Part shown: one piece after another, positions 1 to 8,345 of the stretch
How the letters are laid out: each line of letters opens with the position of its first letter
How positions within the stretch are numbered: position 1 is the first letter of the stretch
Source of the DNA: Bacteroidota bacterium
Lineage (GTDB): Bacteria; Bacteroidota; Bacteroidia; 2-12-FULL-35-15
Direction of reading: 5' to 3'
NCBI GenBank assembly: GCA_947469885.1
Contig: CANIQT010000019.1
Location: 1 to 64,000, forward strand
DNA: 64,000 bases
The notes under the pieces: generated by a model
Databases searched by the model: none
Seen by the model: only the letters and a program-made list of their open reading frames with translations
Told to the model about the DNA's origin: nothing
Made by a program: the position numbers and the translations under genes

Positions 1-82
1 CCAAACGGACTTTTTGACTATTCCAAACGGCTTGCAAACGGACTTTAAATGGAAGCCGAACGGACTTTGATTCGCCCTTGAT
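1..82. repeat. Short tandem repeat array around 'AAACGGACTTT' (window edge)
   Basis: Three to four copies of a roughly 21-22-bp unit with the core AAACGGACTTT are seen, one of them shortened to about 12 bp. The array is cut by the window start, so its real length is unknown. No gene overlaps it. It is the first of seven arrays in this window with nearly the same period. Confidence 0.7.
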
Positions 83-121
83 GGTGTTCCATTTTCTTTT
101 AAAGTTAGCAGAAGGGCTGCC

Positions 122-145
122 TTTGTTGGTGTTATCACCAACAAA
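122..145. repeat. Palindrome TTTGTTGGTG / CACCAACAAA
   Basis: A perfect 10-bp inverted repeat with a 4-base loop (TTAT). It lies between two short tandem arrays. The same palindrome with an AAAA or TTTT loop recurs at 59573, 59650 and 59969, again next to a 21-bp array. Confidence 0.85.
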
Positions 146-151
146 CTAACA

Positions 152-256
152 ACGGTTCGTTATCTTCTCACCACCGTTCGTTATCTTCTCACAACGGTTC
201 GTTATCTTCTTACAACAGTTCGTAATCTTCTTACAACGAACACGAATCATATTACA
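152..256. repeat. Five-unit 21-bp tandem array
   Basis: Five consecutive 21-bp units begin at 152, 173, 194, 215 and 236, with core CGTTATCTTCTCAC; the last unit has diverged. Read on the minus strand the units resemble the second monomer type of the array at 13598-13933 (shared GTAAGAAGATAACGAA), so the two arrays belong to one sequence family in opposite orientation. Confidence 0.85.
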
Positions 257-332
257 ATTAAGGTAAAAAACGGAGTAACACAATTACGGGATTCTGTTTT
301 TATACTTTTTAAAAGAAATTTTTTCAAAACCC

Positions 333-465
333 GTGCAGATTTGGTCCGGCAAAGCAGGAAAAAGGATTTCGTGTAGCTCTTATCAAAGGGTTATCGAAAG
401 GGTCTTATTCCAACCCTGTGTCTATTAATGGTAGAATTGATGCTTGGCAATTGATAGTAGATTAA
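333..465 (+). pseudogene. Possible C-terminal gene remnant
   Basis: One frame reads an uninterrupted tail containing GFRVALIKGLSKGSYSN and ends in a stop near 465. The pattern looks like the last strand of a formylglycine-enzyme-like domain or of an FN3-like domain, but I cannot decide which. No start codon or N-terminal part is visible, and the sequence upstream is repetitive. It may be a decayed gene end or a chance open frame. Confidence 0.2.
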
Positions 466-541
466 TAGATTTAAAATTTGCAATACTTCAAAATTCCTTT
501 TTTATCTGTAAATCTGTGGCGGGACAACTCCTTCAAACAAA

Positions 542-567
542 ATGCGCCACACTTTCGTGTAGCGCAT
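542..567. terminator. Stem-loop, terminator-like
   Basis: ATGCGC and GCGCAT, then ACAC and GTGT, pair around a TTTC loop with one C/A mismatch. It lies about 160 bp beyond the 3' end of the M13 peptidase gene and has no long T-run, so the terminator role is tentative. The rest of 257-725 shows nothing else I can name. Confidence 0.45.
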
Positions 568-725
568 CTCATAAATTTTAATCACAAACTACTAACTAAA
601 GGGCATTTCAAAAAATTAGTTTTTTTTAGGCAGGCAAGTTTTTAATTAACGGAGTTTACCTTAGTAAATGAGTAAGTTAAAAATGAAGCCTAACGACAAA
701 AAAGCAATTTTTAGGAATGCTCGAA

Positions 726-2777
726 TTACCAAATTTCTGCTCTTTCGTTTTTAGGACGATACATTTTATCTCCTTCTTTCACACCAAAAGCATCATAAAA
801 TTCCTGCATGTTGCTTGGAGCACCATTTGCACGGAAATTACCTGGCGAATGCGGATTGGTTTGAAGCATGTTTTTCAAAAATTTATCACGCATATTTCCT
901 CTCCATCCTTGTCCCCAAGCCATAAAGAAACGTTGTTCTGCTGTGAATCCATCAATTTTTTCAGGTGCAGGTTTTCCTTCCAACGATTTTTTGAAAGCGT
1001 AATATGAAATTGTTAAACCTCCCAAATCAGCAATGTTTTCGCCTAATGTAAGTTCACCGTTCACGTGCATATCTTCAATCGCCACATAATCGTTAAACTG
1101 TTTAACAAGCATATTTGTTTTTGCTTTAAAGTTGGTACTATCTGTGGGTGTCCACCAGTTTTTTAAGTTACCATCAGCATCAAACTGGCATCCCTGGTCG
1201 TCAAAACCATGTGTTAATTCGTGACCAATAATGGCTCCCATACAACCATAATTAACTGCATCATCAGCATCAGGATTAAAAAATACAGGCTGCATAATTC
1301 CCGCAGGGAAAACTATTTCGTTCATTGCCGGATTGTAATACGCATTGATGGTTGGAGGTGTCATTCCCCATTCTCCGCGGTCAATTGGCTTGCCCAATTT
1401 ATTGGTCATGTAATTAAATTCATAAACATTCGAACGCATTAAATTTTGAATGTACGAATCGCGCTTGATATCCACCGAAGAATAATCTCTCCATTTATCA
1501 GGATAACCAAGCTTTTTCATTACTTTATCCAATTTCAGCATGGCTGCTTTTTTGGTTTCTGCACTCATCCAATCGCGACTGTTGATACGCACTCTGTATG
1601 CGGCAATCAGGTTTTCCACCATTTCACCCACACGTTTTTTGCTGTCTTCGGTAAAATATTTTTCTACAAACACCTTTCCTAATGCTTCACCCAGCGCACG
1701 GTCAGTAGCTTCTAACGAGCGTTTCCAACGAGGTTTTAAAGCAGGAATACCATTCAATATAGTTCCGTTAAAGCTGAAGTTTTCGTTAACAAAATCATCA
1801 CTCAAACGACTTGCAAATCCATCAATAATGTTCCAGCGTAAATACGTTTTCCAGTCGTTAATAGCAACTGCTTTTATCGAACGGTTTACTTCTTTAAAGA
1901 AATCCAACTGACCAACCACTGCATCATTAATGCCTTTAATTCCAATCCCTTCAAGGTATGCAGTCCAGTTAACGTTCGGAGTCATTTCTCCAAGTTCTTT
2001 TAGTGTTCTTTTGTTATAACTCTTTTGAGGATCACGCAATTCTACTTTTGTCATCGAAGCTTTGGCAAGATTCGTTTCTATATCATACACCACTTTTGCT
2101 TCTTTTTTTGCTACTTCAGGTTTATCACCTAACAATTGCAACATTTTTTCAATATGCTCGATATACGATTTCTGAATTCCAAGCGTACGATCGTCTGTGT
2201 TGGTATAATAATCTCTGTCAGGTAAACCTAATCCTCCCTGATACAATTGGGTAATGTAAACAGTACTTGCTTTTGGGTCTTGGTCCACATATCCGCCAAA
2301 CAATGGTCCGATACCAATGGTGTGCAAATGTGCAATCGCTTTTATTAAATCATCCGTTGATTTGATTTTGTCAATTGCCTCAAATTCGCCTTTCAAAGGA
2401 GTAATTCCATCGGCATTCAGTTTTACCGAATCCATTGCCATTGCATAGAAATCACCGATTTTTTGTTCGTTGCTTCCGGCTGCCGCACTTTTGTTTTTCA
2501 CTGCATCCTCCAAGATAGTTCTTAGCTTCTCCTTGTTCGTTTTTTCCAACTCGTTGAAACTGCCCCACCGACTTTCCGTTTCAGGGATAGGATTATTTTT
2601 CAGCCATTTGCCATTAACGAAATTATAAAAATCGTCCTGTGGTTTAATAGTGCTGTCAATGTTTGCTACGATAATGCCGGAATTCGATTTGCCTGCTTCC
2701 TTTTTAGCATCACCACCGCACGAAGCAAGAGCAAACAAAGTTGCTGTTGCTGTTAGTGTTAGTAAGTTTTTTTTCAT
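726..2777 (-). CDS. M13 family zinc metallopeptidase (neprilysin/PepO-like), lipoprotein
   Basis: The 683-residue protein has a lipoprotein signal with lipobox LASC ahead of a GGDAKKE linker, so it should be membrane-anchored in the envelope and cleave peptides there. The zinc motif HELTH lies near residue 518, and the third ligand region GENIADLGG near residue 578. Both are hallmarks of family M13, as is the full length. I chose the ATG at 2777 because it directly precedes the signal peptide; an upstream ATG at 2825 would add 16 residues in front of it. It is transcribed away from the DUF5606 gene. Substrate unknown; family-typical oligopeptidase. Confidence 0.93.
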   Translation of the reverse strand: MKKNLLTLTATATLFALASCGGDAKKEAGKSNSGIIVANIDSTIKPQDDFYNFVNGKWLKNNPIPETESRWGSFNELEKTNKEKLRTILEDAVKNKSAAAGSNEQKIGDFYAMAMDSVKLNADGITPLKGEFEAIDKIKSTDDLIKAIAHLHTIGIGPLFGGYVDQDPKASTVYITQLYQGGLGLPDRDYYTNTDDRTLGIQKSYIEHIEKMLQLLGDKPEVAKKEAKVVYDIETNLAKASMTKVELRDPQKSYNKRTLKELGEMTPNVNWTAYLEGIGIKGINDAVVGQLDFFKEVNRSIKAVAINDWKTYLRWNIIDGFASRLSDDFVNENFSFNGTILNGIPALKPRWKRSLEATDRALGEALGKVFVEKYFTEDSKKRVGEMVENLIAAYRVRINSRDWMSAETKKAAMLKLDKVMKKLGYPDKWRDYSSVDIKRDSYIQNLMRSNVYEFNYMTNKLGKPIDRGEWGMTPPTINAYYNPAMNEIVFPAGIMQPVFFNPDADDAVNYGCMGAIIGHELTHGFDDQGCQFDADGNLKNWWTPTDSTNFKAKTNMLVKQFNDYVAIEDMHVNGELTLGENIADLGGLTISYYAFKKSLEGKPAPEKIDGFTAEQRFFMAWGQGWRGNMRDKFLKNMLQTNPHSPGNFRANGAPSNMQEFYDAFGVKEGDKMYRPKNERAEIW

Positions 2778-2919
2778 GTTTATTTTTTTATTTGGGTGCG
2801 AATTTACTTTAATTATGAATACCACAAAAAGATTTTGTTAAATGGTGGTTTTTGGTGATGAACGGAATATAAATCAGTTTAGTTGGGGTTCCTTGAATAA
2901 AAATTAGTTACTAACAACG

Positions 2920-2948
2920 TTCGCTAAAACAATATTTTTCTACCTTTG
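2920..2948 (+). promoter_or_regulatory. Bacteroidota-type promoter
   Basis: TACCTTTG at 2941-2948 matches the TAnnTTTG -7 element, with TTCG 17 bp upstream as a weak -33 element. It lies 22 bp before the DUF5606 start codon. Confidence 0.5.
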
Positions 2949-2970
2949 CCTTGAATAAAAAATCTAAACC

Positions 2971-3516
2971 ATGAACATACATAAAGTAATTTCGATAGCC
3001 GGTGTAAGCGGACTTCACAAAGTAATTGCCCAGACTAAAAATCAGGGTTGGATTGTAGAATCGCTGGCTGATAAAAAAAGATCAATAGCTCACGGTACTC
3101 AAAAAATGACCGAGTTGGAAAATGTTTCGATTTACTCCACAGGCGATGATGTGCCTCTTAAAGAGGTTCTACAGAAAATTTTCGATAAAGAAAATGGTGG
3201 CGAATGTATGAGTCATAAACAGCCGGATGCTGAATTGAAAGCTTATTTCAAAGAAGCTTTTCCTGAATTTGATGAAACTAGAGTTCACATTTCTGACATC
3301 AAAAAAGTATTGAATTGGTACAATCTTTTAAAAGTAAGTGGTTTGCTGGATGAAAAAGAAGCTGAGATAAGTGAGGAAGAAAAATTAAGAATAAGAAATG
3401 CAAATGAATTGGAGAATTCGAAAAAGGCAAATCAAAAAAGTGGTAACACAAGTAATATCAAAACATCTCAGTCGAAAGTGAAAGCGGCTGGTGTAAGAAA
3501 AACGGGCGTTGCATAA
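2971..3516 (+). CDS. DUF5606 domain protein
   Basis: This 181-residue protein begins MNIHKVISIAGVSGLHKV, the opening of the DUF5606 family that is widespread in Bacteroidota. A small N-terminal domain (about residues 1-60) is followed by a helical part (AYFKEAFPEFDETRVH, then LNWYNLL). The C-terminal ~45 residues are Lys/Ser/Asn-rich and probably disordered. There is no signal peptide, so it is likely cytoplasmic. The function of the family is unknown. It is a single-gene unit with its own promoter and a strong terminator. Confidence 0.85.
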   Translation: MNIHKVISIAGVSGLHKVIAQTKNQGWIVESLADKKRSIAHGTQKMTELENVSIYSTGDDVPLKEVLQKIFDKENGGECMSHKQPDAELKAYFKEAFPEFDETRVHISDIKKVLNWYNLLKVSGLLDEKEAEISEEEKLRIRNANELENSKKANQKSGNTSNIKTSQSKVKAAGVRKTGVA

Positions 3517-3538
3517 TCAACTTCAATAACTATTTAAT

Positions 3539-3575
3539 ATACCCCTGACAGTTTTTAATATTTTGTCAGGGGTAT
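3539..3575 (+). terminator. Rho-independent terminator after the DUF5606 gene
   Basis: ATACCCCTGACA (3539-3550) pairs perfectly over 12 bp with TGTCAGGGGTAT (3564-3575), followed by a T-rich stretch. It starts 23 bp after the stop codon. Confidence 0.85.
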
Positions 3576-3612
3576 TTTATTACTACTAATTAATTATTAA
3601 ACACAATAATTT

Positions 3613-5328
3613 ATGGAAACAATAAAATTAAAAGCACCTGCTCGAAGGTTTTTACCTGAAAATTTCAAAATAGATTCGTGGGCATCACTTGAAAAATATT
3701 TCATTGATTTAAAACAAAGAAAAATTACTTCAGTAGATGATTTAAAAAACTGGATGCTCGACAGGAGCGAGTTGGAAGCTGTGTTGAGCGAAGACATGGG
3801 GTGGCGGTATATTAAAATGACCTGCGATACTACTAATCAAGCACTAACCGATTCGTTTACCTTTTTTGTGGAGAAGATAGAGCCTAACATTGCACCTTAT
3901 AATAATGATTTTAACCAGTTGCTTATTTCATCTCCTTTTTTAGCTCTGCTCGACCAACAGAAATACCACATCTATATAAGAGGGGTAAAAAAGGCATTGG
4001 AGATTTACCGCGAAGAAAATATTCCATTACTTACAACACTTTCCACTGAGTCGCAAAAGTACGGAGCCATCACCGGGGCAATGACCATTGAATGGAAAGG
4101 AGAAAATATTACCATGCAGAAAGCCGCAAGCTATCTCAAAGATGTGGACAGAGAAGTGCGGGAACAGGTTTTTTATCTGATACAAAAAAGAAGAGAACAA
4201 GACAAAGATAAATTGAACGAGTTGTTTTCCGAACTGGTCCAACTAAGGCACAAAGTAGCTCTTAATGCGGGTTTCAAAAACTATCGTGATTATAAGTTTG
4301 CTGAACTTGGACGGTTTGATTATACGGTGAACGACTGTTTTCTGTTTCATGAATCAATTGCAAAGGAAATACTTCCGCTTGCCGAAGCATCGTCATTGGA
4401 ACGAAAAAAACAATTACAACTCGACACTTTAAAACCTTGGGATATGGATGTTGATGTGGAAGGCAGACCGGCTCTTCATCCCTTCGATACAAGCGAAGAA
4501 TTAATTAATAAATCTATCGAATGTTTTAATAAAATTCGTCCTGCTTATGCTAATGTGCTGGAAATAATGAAAGCAATGGGTCATTTGGATTTGGATTCTC
4601 GCATTGGTAAAGCTCCCGGAGGTTACAATTATCCGCTTTATGAAATTGGGGTGCCGTTTATTTTTATGAACTCAGTTGGTGCTCATCGTGATTTAGTGAC
4701 TATGGTTCACGAAGGCGGACATGCCATTCATTCGTTTGTTACCAAAGATTTGGAAATTACCGACTTCAAATCCTTTCCTTCCGAAGTTGCAGAACTTGCT
4801 TCTATGTCAATGGAATTGATTTCGATGGAACACTGGGAGGTGTTTTTCAAAAATGCTGACGATTTAAAACGTGCTAAAAAAGAACAATTGGAAGATGCCC
4901 TCAAAACTCTGTTGTGGATTGCAGCAGTTGATAAATTTCAGCATTGGATTTACGAAAACCCTAACCATACTGTGGATGAAAGAATGAAGGGTTGGGAGAA
5001 TACCATTAATCAGTTCAATAGCAAAGTGGTGGACTGGACTGGGCTCGAAGATGTAAAAGCAGGAAGCTGGCTGAAACAGTTGCATATTTTTGAAGTTCCT
5101 TTTTATTATATTGAATACGGAATGGCTCAATTGGGAGCTATTGCGGTATGGCGTAATTACAAACGAAATCCAGAAAAAGCATTAGACAATTACGAAGCTG
5201 CTTTAAGATTGGGCTATACCAAATCTATTCCTGAAATATATAAAACTGCTGGCATCGAATTTAATTTTTCGCAAAGTTATGTCAGAGAGTTGGCGGAGTT
5301 TGTGAAGAATGAACTTGATAAAATTTAA
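3613..5328 (+). CDS. M3 family oligoendopeptidase (PepF-like)
   Basis: A 571-residue cytoplasmic metallopeptidase. HEGGH near residue 367 gives the two zinc histidines and the catalytic glutamate of clan MA family M3. The third ligand should be the glutamate in SEVAELAS about 25 residues on. The N-terminal helical half is typical of oligoendopeptidase F-like enzymes, and no signal peptide is seen. It should hydrolyse short peptides during protein turnover. The 3' flank (5329-5440) is gene-free and AT-rich. Confidence 0.92.
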   Translation: METIKLKAPARRFLPENFKIDSWASLEKYFIDLKQRKITSVDDLKNWMLDRSELEAVLSEDMGWRYIKMTCDTTNQALTDSFTFFVEKIEPNIAPYNNDFNQLLISSPFLALLDQQKYHIYIRGVKKALEIYREENIPLLTTLSTESQKYGAITGAMTIEWKGENITMQKAASYLKDVDREVREQVFYLIQKRREQDKDKLNELFSELVQLRHKVALNAGFKNYRDYKFAELGRFDYTVNDCFLFHESIAKEILPLAEASSLERKKQLQLDTLKPWDMDVDVEGRPALHPFDTSEELINKSIECFNKIRPAYANVLEIMKAMGHLDLDSRIGKAPGGYNYPLYEIGVPFIFMNSVGAHRDLVTMVHEGGHAIHSFVTKDLEITDFKSFPSEVAELASMSMELISMEHWEVFFKNADDLKRAKKEQLEDALKTLLWIAAVDKFQHWIYENPNHTVDERMKGWENTINQFNSKVVDWTGLEDVKAGSWLKQLHIFEVPFYYIEYGMAQLGAIAVWRNYKRNPEKALDNYEAALRLGYTKSIPEIYKTAGIEFNFSQSYVRELAEFVKNELDKI

Positions 5329-5440
5329 GTTGGAAGAAGGATTGGAACGCAGATTTAATATGATTGGTCAGGATAAAAAATGATTTATGATTTGAATTAT
5401 GATTATTGCTTTCGCAATTATGTTTTTATAGCCCTACCTA

Positions 5441-5794
5441 ATGACCAATAAACCAATGACCAATGAACTAACAATAAAAGAAGCCCAGCAAAAAGTGGAC
5501 GAATGGATTAAAACCATTGGTGTCCGCTATTTTAATGAACTCACCAACATGGCACTACTTACCGAAGAAGTAGGGGAGGTGGCCCGCATTATTGCCCGCG
5601 AATATGGCGAACAATCGAAAAAGAAAACAGATGCTGACAAACAATTGGCAGACGAACTGGCGGATGTGTTGTTTGTGGTCATCTGCCTTGCCAACCAAAC
5701 TGGTGTTGATTTAAGCAGTGCATTTGAAAATAATATGGAGAAGAAAACTATGCGCGATGCAGAGCGACACAAAGAGAATGAAAAGTTGAAATAA
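5441..5794 (+). CDS. MazG-like nucleotide pyrophosphohydrolase
   Basis: This small (about 112-117 residues) all-helical protein has the metal-binding pattern of the MazG/dUTPase superfamily: EEVGEVARII followed by DELADVLFVV. Members hydrolyse (d)NTPs to monophosphates, often as house-cleaning enzymes. Two start codons are possible, 5441 and 5456. The first lies in a simple repeat (ATGACCAAT-type) that recurs at gene borders elsewhere in this window, so 5456 (MTNELTIKEAQQ) may be the real start. ispE starts 18 bp after its stop, suggesting co-transcription. Confidence 0.88.
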   Translation: MTNKPMTNELTIKEAQQKVDEWIKTIGVRYFNELTNMALLTEEVGEVARIIAREYGEQSKKKTDADKQLADELADVLFVVICLANQTGVDLSSAFENNMEKKTMRDAERHKENEKLK

Positions 5795-5812
5795 AATAAT
5801 GTAGTTCCCACA

Positions 5813-6637
5813 ATGCTCAAATTTCCTAACGCCAAAATAAATATCGGTCTCAACATTGTTGAAAAATTGGAGGATGGCTATCATTCCATTCAATCTATTT
5901 TTTATCCGGTTGGTTTGTGTGATGCCTTGGAAGTGATTGAAAACAAAGAGCCACAAGCCGAGCGTTTCACGATGACTTTTTCGGGAATAGAAATACCCGG
6001 AGAAGCAAATGATAATTTGTGTTATTATGCTTATCATTTGGTGGCTCAAGATTATCCATTGCCGAATGTAAAAGTTCATTTGCATAAACACATACCGATA
6101 GGAGCAGGGCTGGGCGGAGGCTCGGCAGATGCGGCTTTTTTTATTCGATTGCTGGACGAAAAATTTGAACTTGGAATATCATGGGGCGAAATGCACAACT
6201 ATGCCCGTCAATTGGGCAGCGATTGTTCTTTTTTTATTTCTAACAAACCTGCCTATGCCGAAGGCAGAGGAGATAGATACGAATCGATGAATCTGGATTT
6301 AAGCAACTATTATATAGCAATTATATATCCTCACATTCATATCAACACAGGAAAGGCTTACAGTGGTGTTACTCCTGAACAACCTCTTCGTTCACTCGAA
6401 AATGATATTCTTAATTTACCCATCGAACAATGGAGAGAGTTTATTAAAAACGATTTTGAAAAAAGTGTTTTTAAACAATATCCTGAAATAAAAAACATAA
6501 AAGAAAAATTATATTCACTCGGTGCAGTGTATGCAGCCATGAGTGGCAGTGGTTCTTCGGTATTCGGATTATTTTCAAAACAAACATTTTTGATAAATGA
6601 ATTTAAAGAATGTTTTGTTTGGGAAGGAAAGATTTAA
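5813..6637 (+). CDS. ispE: 4-diphosphocytidyl-2-C-methyl-D-erythritol kinase
   Basis: IspE phosphorylates CDP-methylerythritol in the MEP pathway to isoprenoid precursors. The 274-residue protein starts MLKFPNAKINIGLNI and carries the GHMP-kinase glycine-rich motif PIGAGLGGGSADAA near residues 94-107. A second GHMP motif, AAMSGSGSSVFGLF, is near the C-terminus. Length and motifs are normal. It follows the MazG-like gene closely and converges on the OstA-like gene; the 62-bp gap holds several copies of AATCCGAA-type repeats. Confidence 0.95.
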   Translation: MLKFPNAKINIGLNIVEKLEDGYHSIQSIFYPVGLCDALEVIENKEPQAERFTMTFSGIEIPGEANDNLCYYAYHLVAQDYPLPNVKVHLHKHIPIGAGLGGGSADAAFFIRLLDEKFELGISWGEMHNYARQLGSDCSFFISNKPAYAEGRGDRYESMNLDLSNYYIAIIYPHIHINTGKAYSGVTPEQPLRSLENDILNLPIEQWREFIKNDFEKSVFKQYPEIKNIKEKLYSLGAVYAAMSGSGSSVFGLFSKQTFLINEFKECFVWEGKI

Positions 6638-6699
6638 ATAATGGATTATGGAAGCACCAATCCGAAATCGAAAATCCGAAATCCGAAATCATTTTACTT

Positions 6700-8310
6700 C
6701 TACTTAAATATTTCCTCCCTTGTTTTAGGTCTCTCAGCTGCTCTCCAGCTAAAATCTCTTAATTTTAATTCTTGAATATCTATTTGTCCAAGTGGATAAA
6801 TGGTAGCATCGGGTTTGGTAATAAAAGTAATGTGGTCAATTTTATTGTCTTTAAAATGAATATTCAAATCGCTGCAATCTGCACGGTTCACAGCCTTTAT
6901 CACTTCTTTATCTTTTACAAAATAAATAGTTTGTCCGTTACCTTCCACATGCACTAGCGATAGATTGTTGTCAGTAAAATATCCTTTCATCTTTTTCCCT
7001 CTTATTTGATTAAACCGCAAACTGTCTTCTTTTGAAACAATAAAACTATTCCCTTTCATATCCATAGATTTCAGGCTCTTTTCACCTATGATTAAATTAA
7101 TACTGTCCGCTGTTAGCTGGTTTTCATCCGACCATAATGTAGGTAAACCAAACAACCTCATCGTAGAATCAGTTAAATTATAAAACATCGAATCGCATTT
7201 TCCCTGCAAATCTCTTTTAAAAAATTTTACTTTATGATAAGCGAAAAGAGTTTGTTGTCTGTTGTTTGTTGTCTGTTGCTTGTTGTCTGTTATGGTTTCT
7301 TGATTTTTAATTCTTGATGCCTGATTCTTTTTACTTTCAACTTCTTCTTTTTCTCCAATTGCCTTCAATGTATCAGCATGGACAAACAAAGTGTCTTTTT
7401 CATATTTTTGAGTAAGTAGAGCATGTCCAGTAACAATTGAAGTGTTTGTAAATTCATAATGCAATGCTAAATCACCTTTAATGTCCATTTTTTTAGCAGT
7501 GTCTATTACATTTACATTTTTCACAGCTCGGCCAATTCCCTTTTTCCGGTCATAATATAAACTGTCACCAAACATTTTTTGTTCCTTGGTAAGTATATAT
7601 GAATTTTTACTAAACCTGGATAAATCTTTTTTGGTATCATACCAACCATCTTCGCAATAAATTAAATTTTCCTTGCTCTTTATCGTTGTGGGACCAAGGA
7701 AATAGGTTATTTTACTGGTAGTATTGTATCGCATGGTATCGCTGTTTATCACAAATTCAGGATTGGTGAGTTCCACATTTTTCTTAAAATTCAAATCATT
7801 TGTTTTCGAAAAAAAATATCCTTGGTCGCTTGTCAGTATATTGTCCTTGTTAGTGATACGTGCCGGAGTGGTATAAAAACCAACACTTTTACCCATATCG
7901 TAGTTCAGCATTTCTGTGGCAAGGTGCATATCTCCTTTGTCGACTATCACATTTTGTGAAATAACCGCCTGCTTGGTATTACCGTCATATTTAAGTAAAT
8001 CGCCATACATGTGAATACTGTCGTTTTGATTGACATGTATATGACCGAATGCATCCAACGAATTGTTTTCATAAAAGTATGCACTGTCGCAAAACATGTA
8101 TGTGTTCTCTTGCTTAAATTCCACATCACCAATCAATCGTTTGGCTCCATTGCCCAATCGTTTATCAAATTTTAACGAGCCGGCATGAACTATTTCAACT
8201 TTCTTTTGAGAGTGGGAGAGGAGGGGGTGGAGTAATAAAAAACAAAAAACTAAAAACAAAGCAGGAATTAAACTTTGGTAACTCCTCTTTTTATTTTCTA
8301 TTTTTTTCAT
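6700..8310 (-). CDS. OstA-like (LptA/LptD N-domain) envelope protein
   Basis: A 536-residue protein with an N-terminal signal or anchor (about residues 13-35) and repeated beta-strands of the OstA/LptA type (GDVEFKQENTYMFCDSAYFY, DAFGHIHVNQNDSIHMYGD). The family forms beta-jellyroll slides for lipopolysaccharide transport or related envelope work. A low-complexity, Asn/Gln/Thr-rich stretch at about residues 327-357 is encoded by short GTTGTCTGTT-type repeats and looks like an in-frame insertion of intergenic-type repeat DNA. It is the last gene of a probable Fur-STAS-purA-OstA operon, 35 bp after purA. Confidence 0.82.
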   Translation of the reverse strand: MKKIENKKRSYQSLIPALFLVFCFLLLHPLLSHSQKKVEIVHAGSLKFDKRLGNGAKRLIGDVEFKQENTYMFCDSAYFYENNSLDAFGHIHVNQNDSIHMYGDLLKYDGNTKQAVISQNVIVDKGDMHLATEMLNYDMGKSVGFYTTPARITNKDNILTSDQGYFFSKTNDLNFKKNVELTNPEFVINSDTMRYNTTSKITYFLGPTTIKSKENLIYCEDGWYDTKKDLSRFSKNSYILTKEQKMFGDSLYYDRKKGIGRAVKNVNVIDTAKKMDIKGDLALHYEFTNTSIVTGHALLTQKYEKDTLFVHADTLKAIGEKEEVESKKNQASRIKNQETITDNKQQTTNNRQQTLFAYHKVKFFKRDLQGKCDSMFYNLTDSTMRLFGLPTLWSDENQLTADSINLIIGEKSLKSMDMKGNSFIVSKEDSLRFNQIRGKKMKGYFTDNNLSLVHVEGNGQTIYFVKDKEVIKAVNRADCSDLNIHFKDNKIDHITFITKPDATIYPLGQIDIQELKLRDFSWRAAERPKTREEIFK

Positions 8311-8345
8311 TTTATTGGTATAAAAGGTTTGCCATTTGGCAATTA

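Noticed and set aside
1540-1911. A 123-residue frame opposite the M13 peptidase, and similar frames opposite clpC, gyrA and recA
   Set aside because: They are shadows of well-supported genes with no homology or start context of their own.
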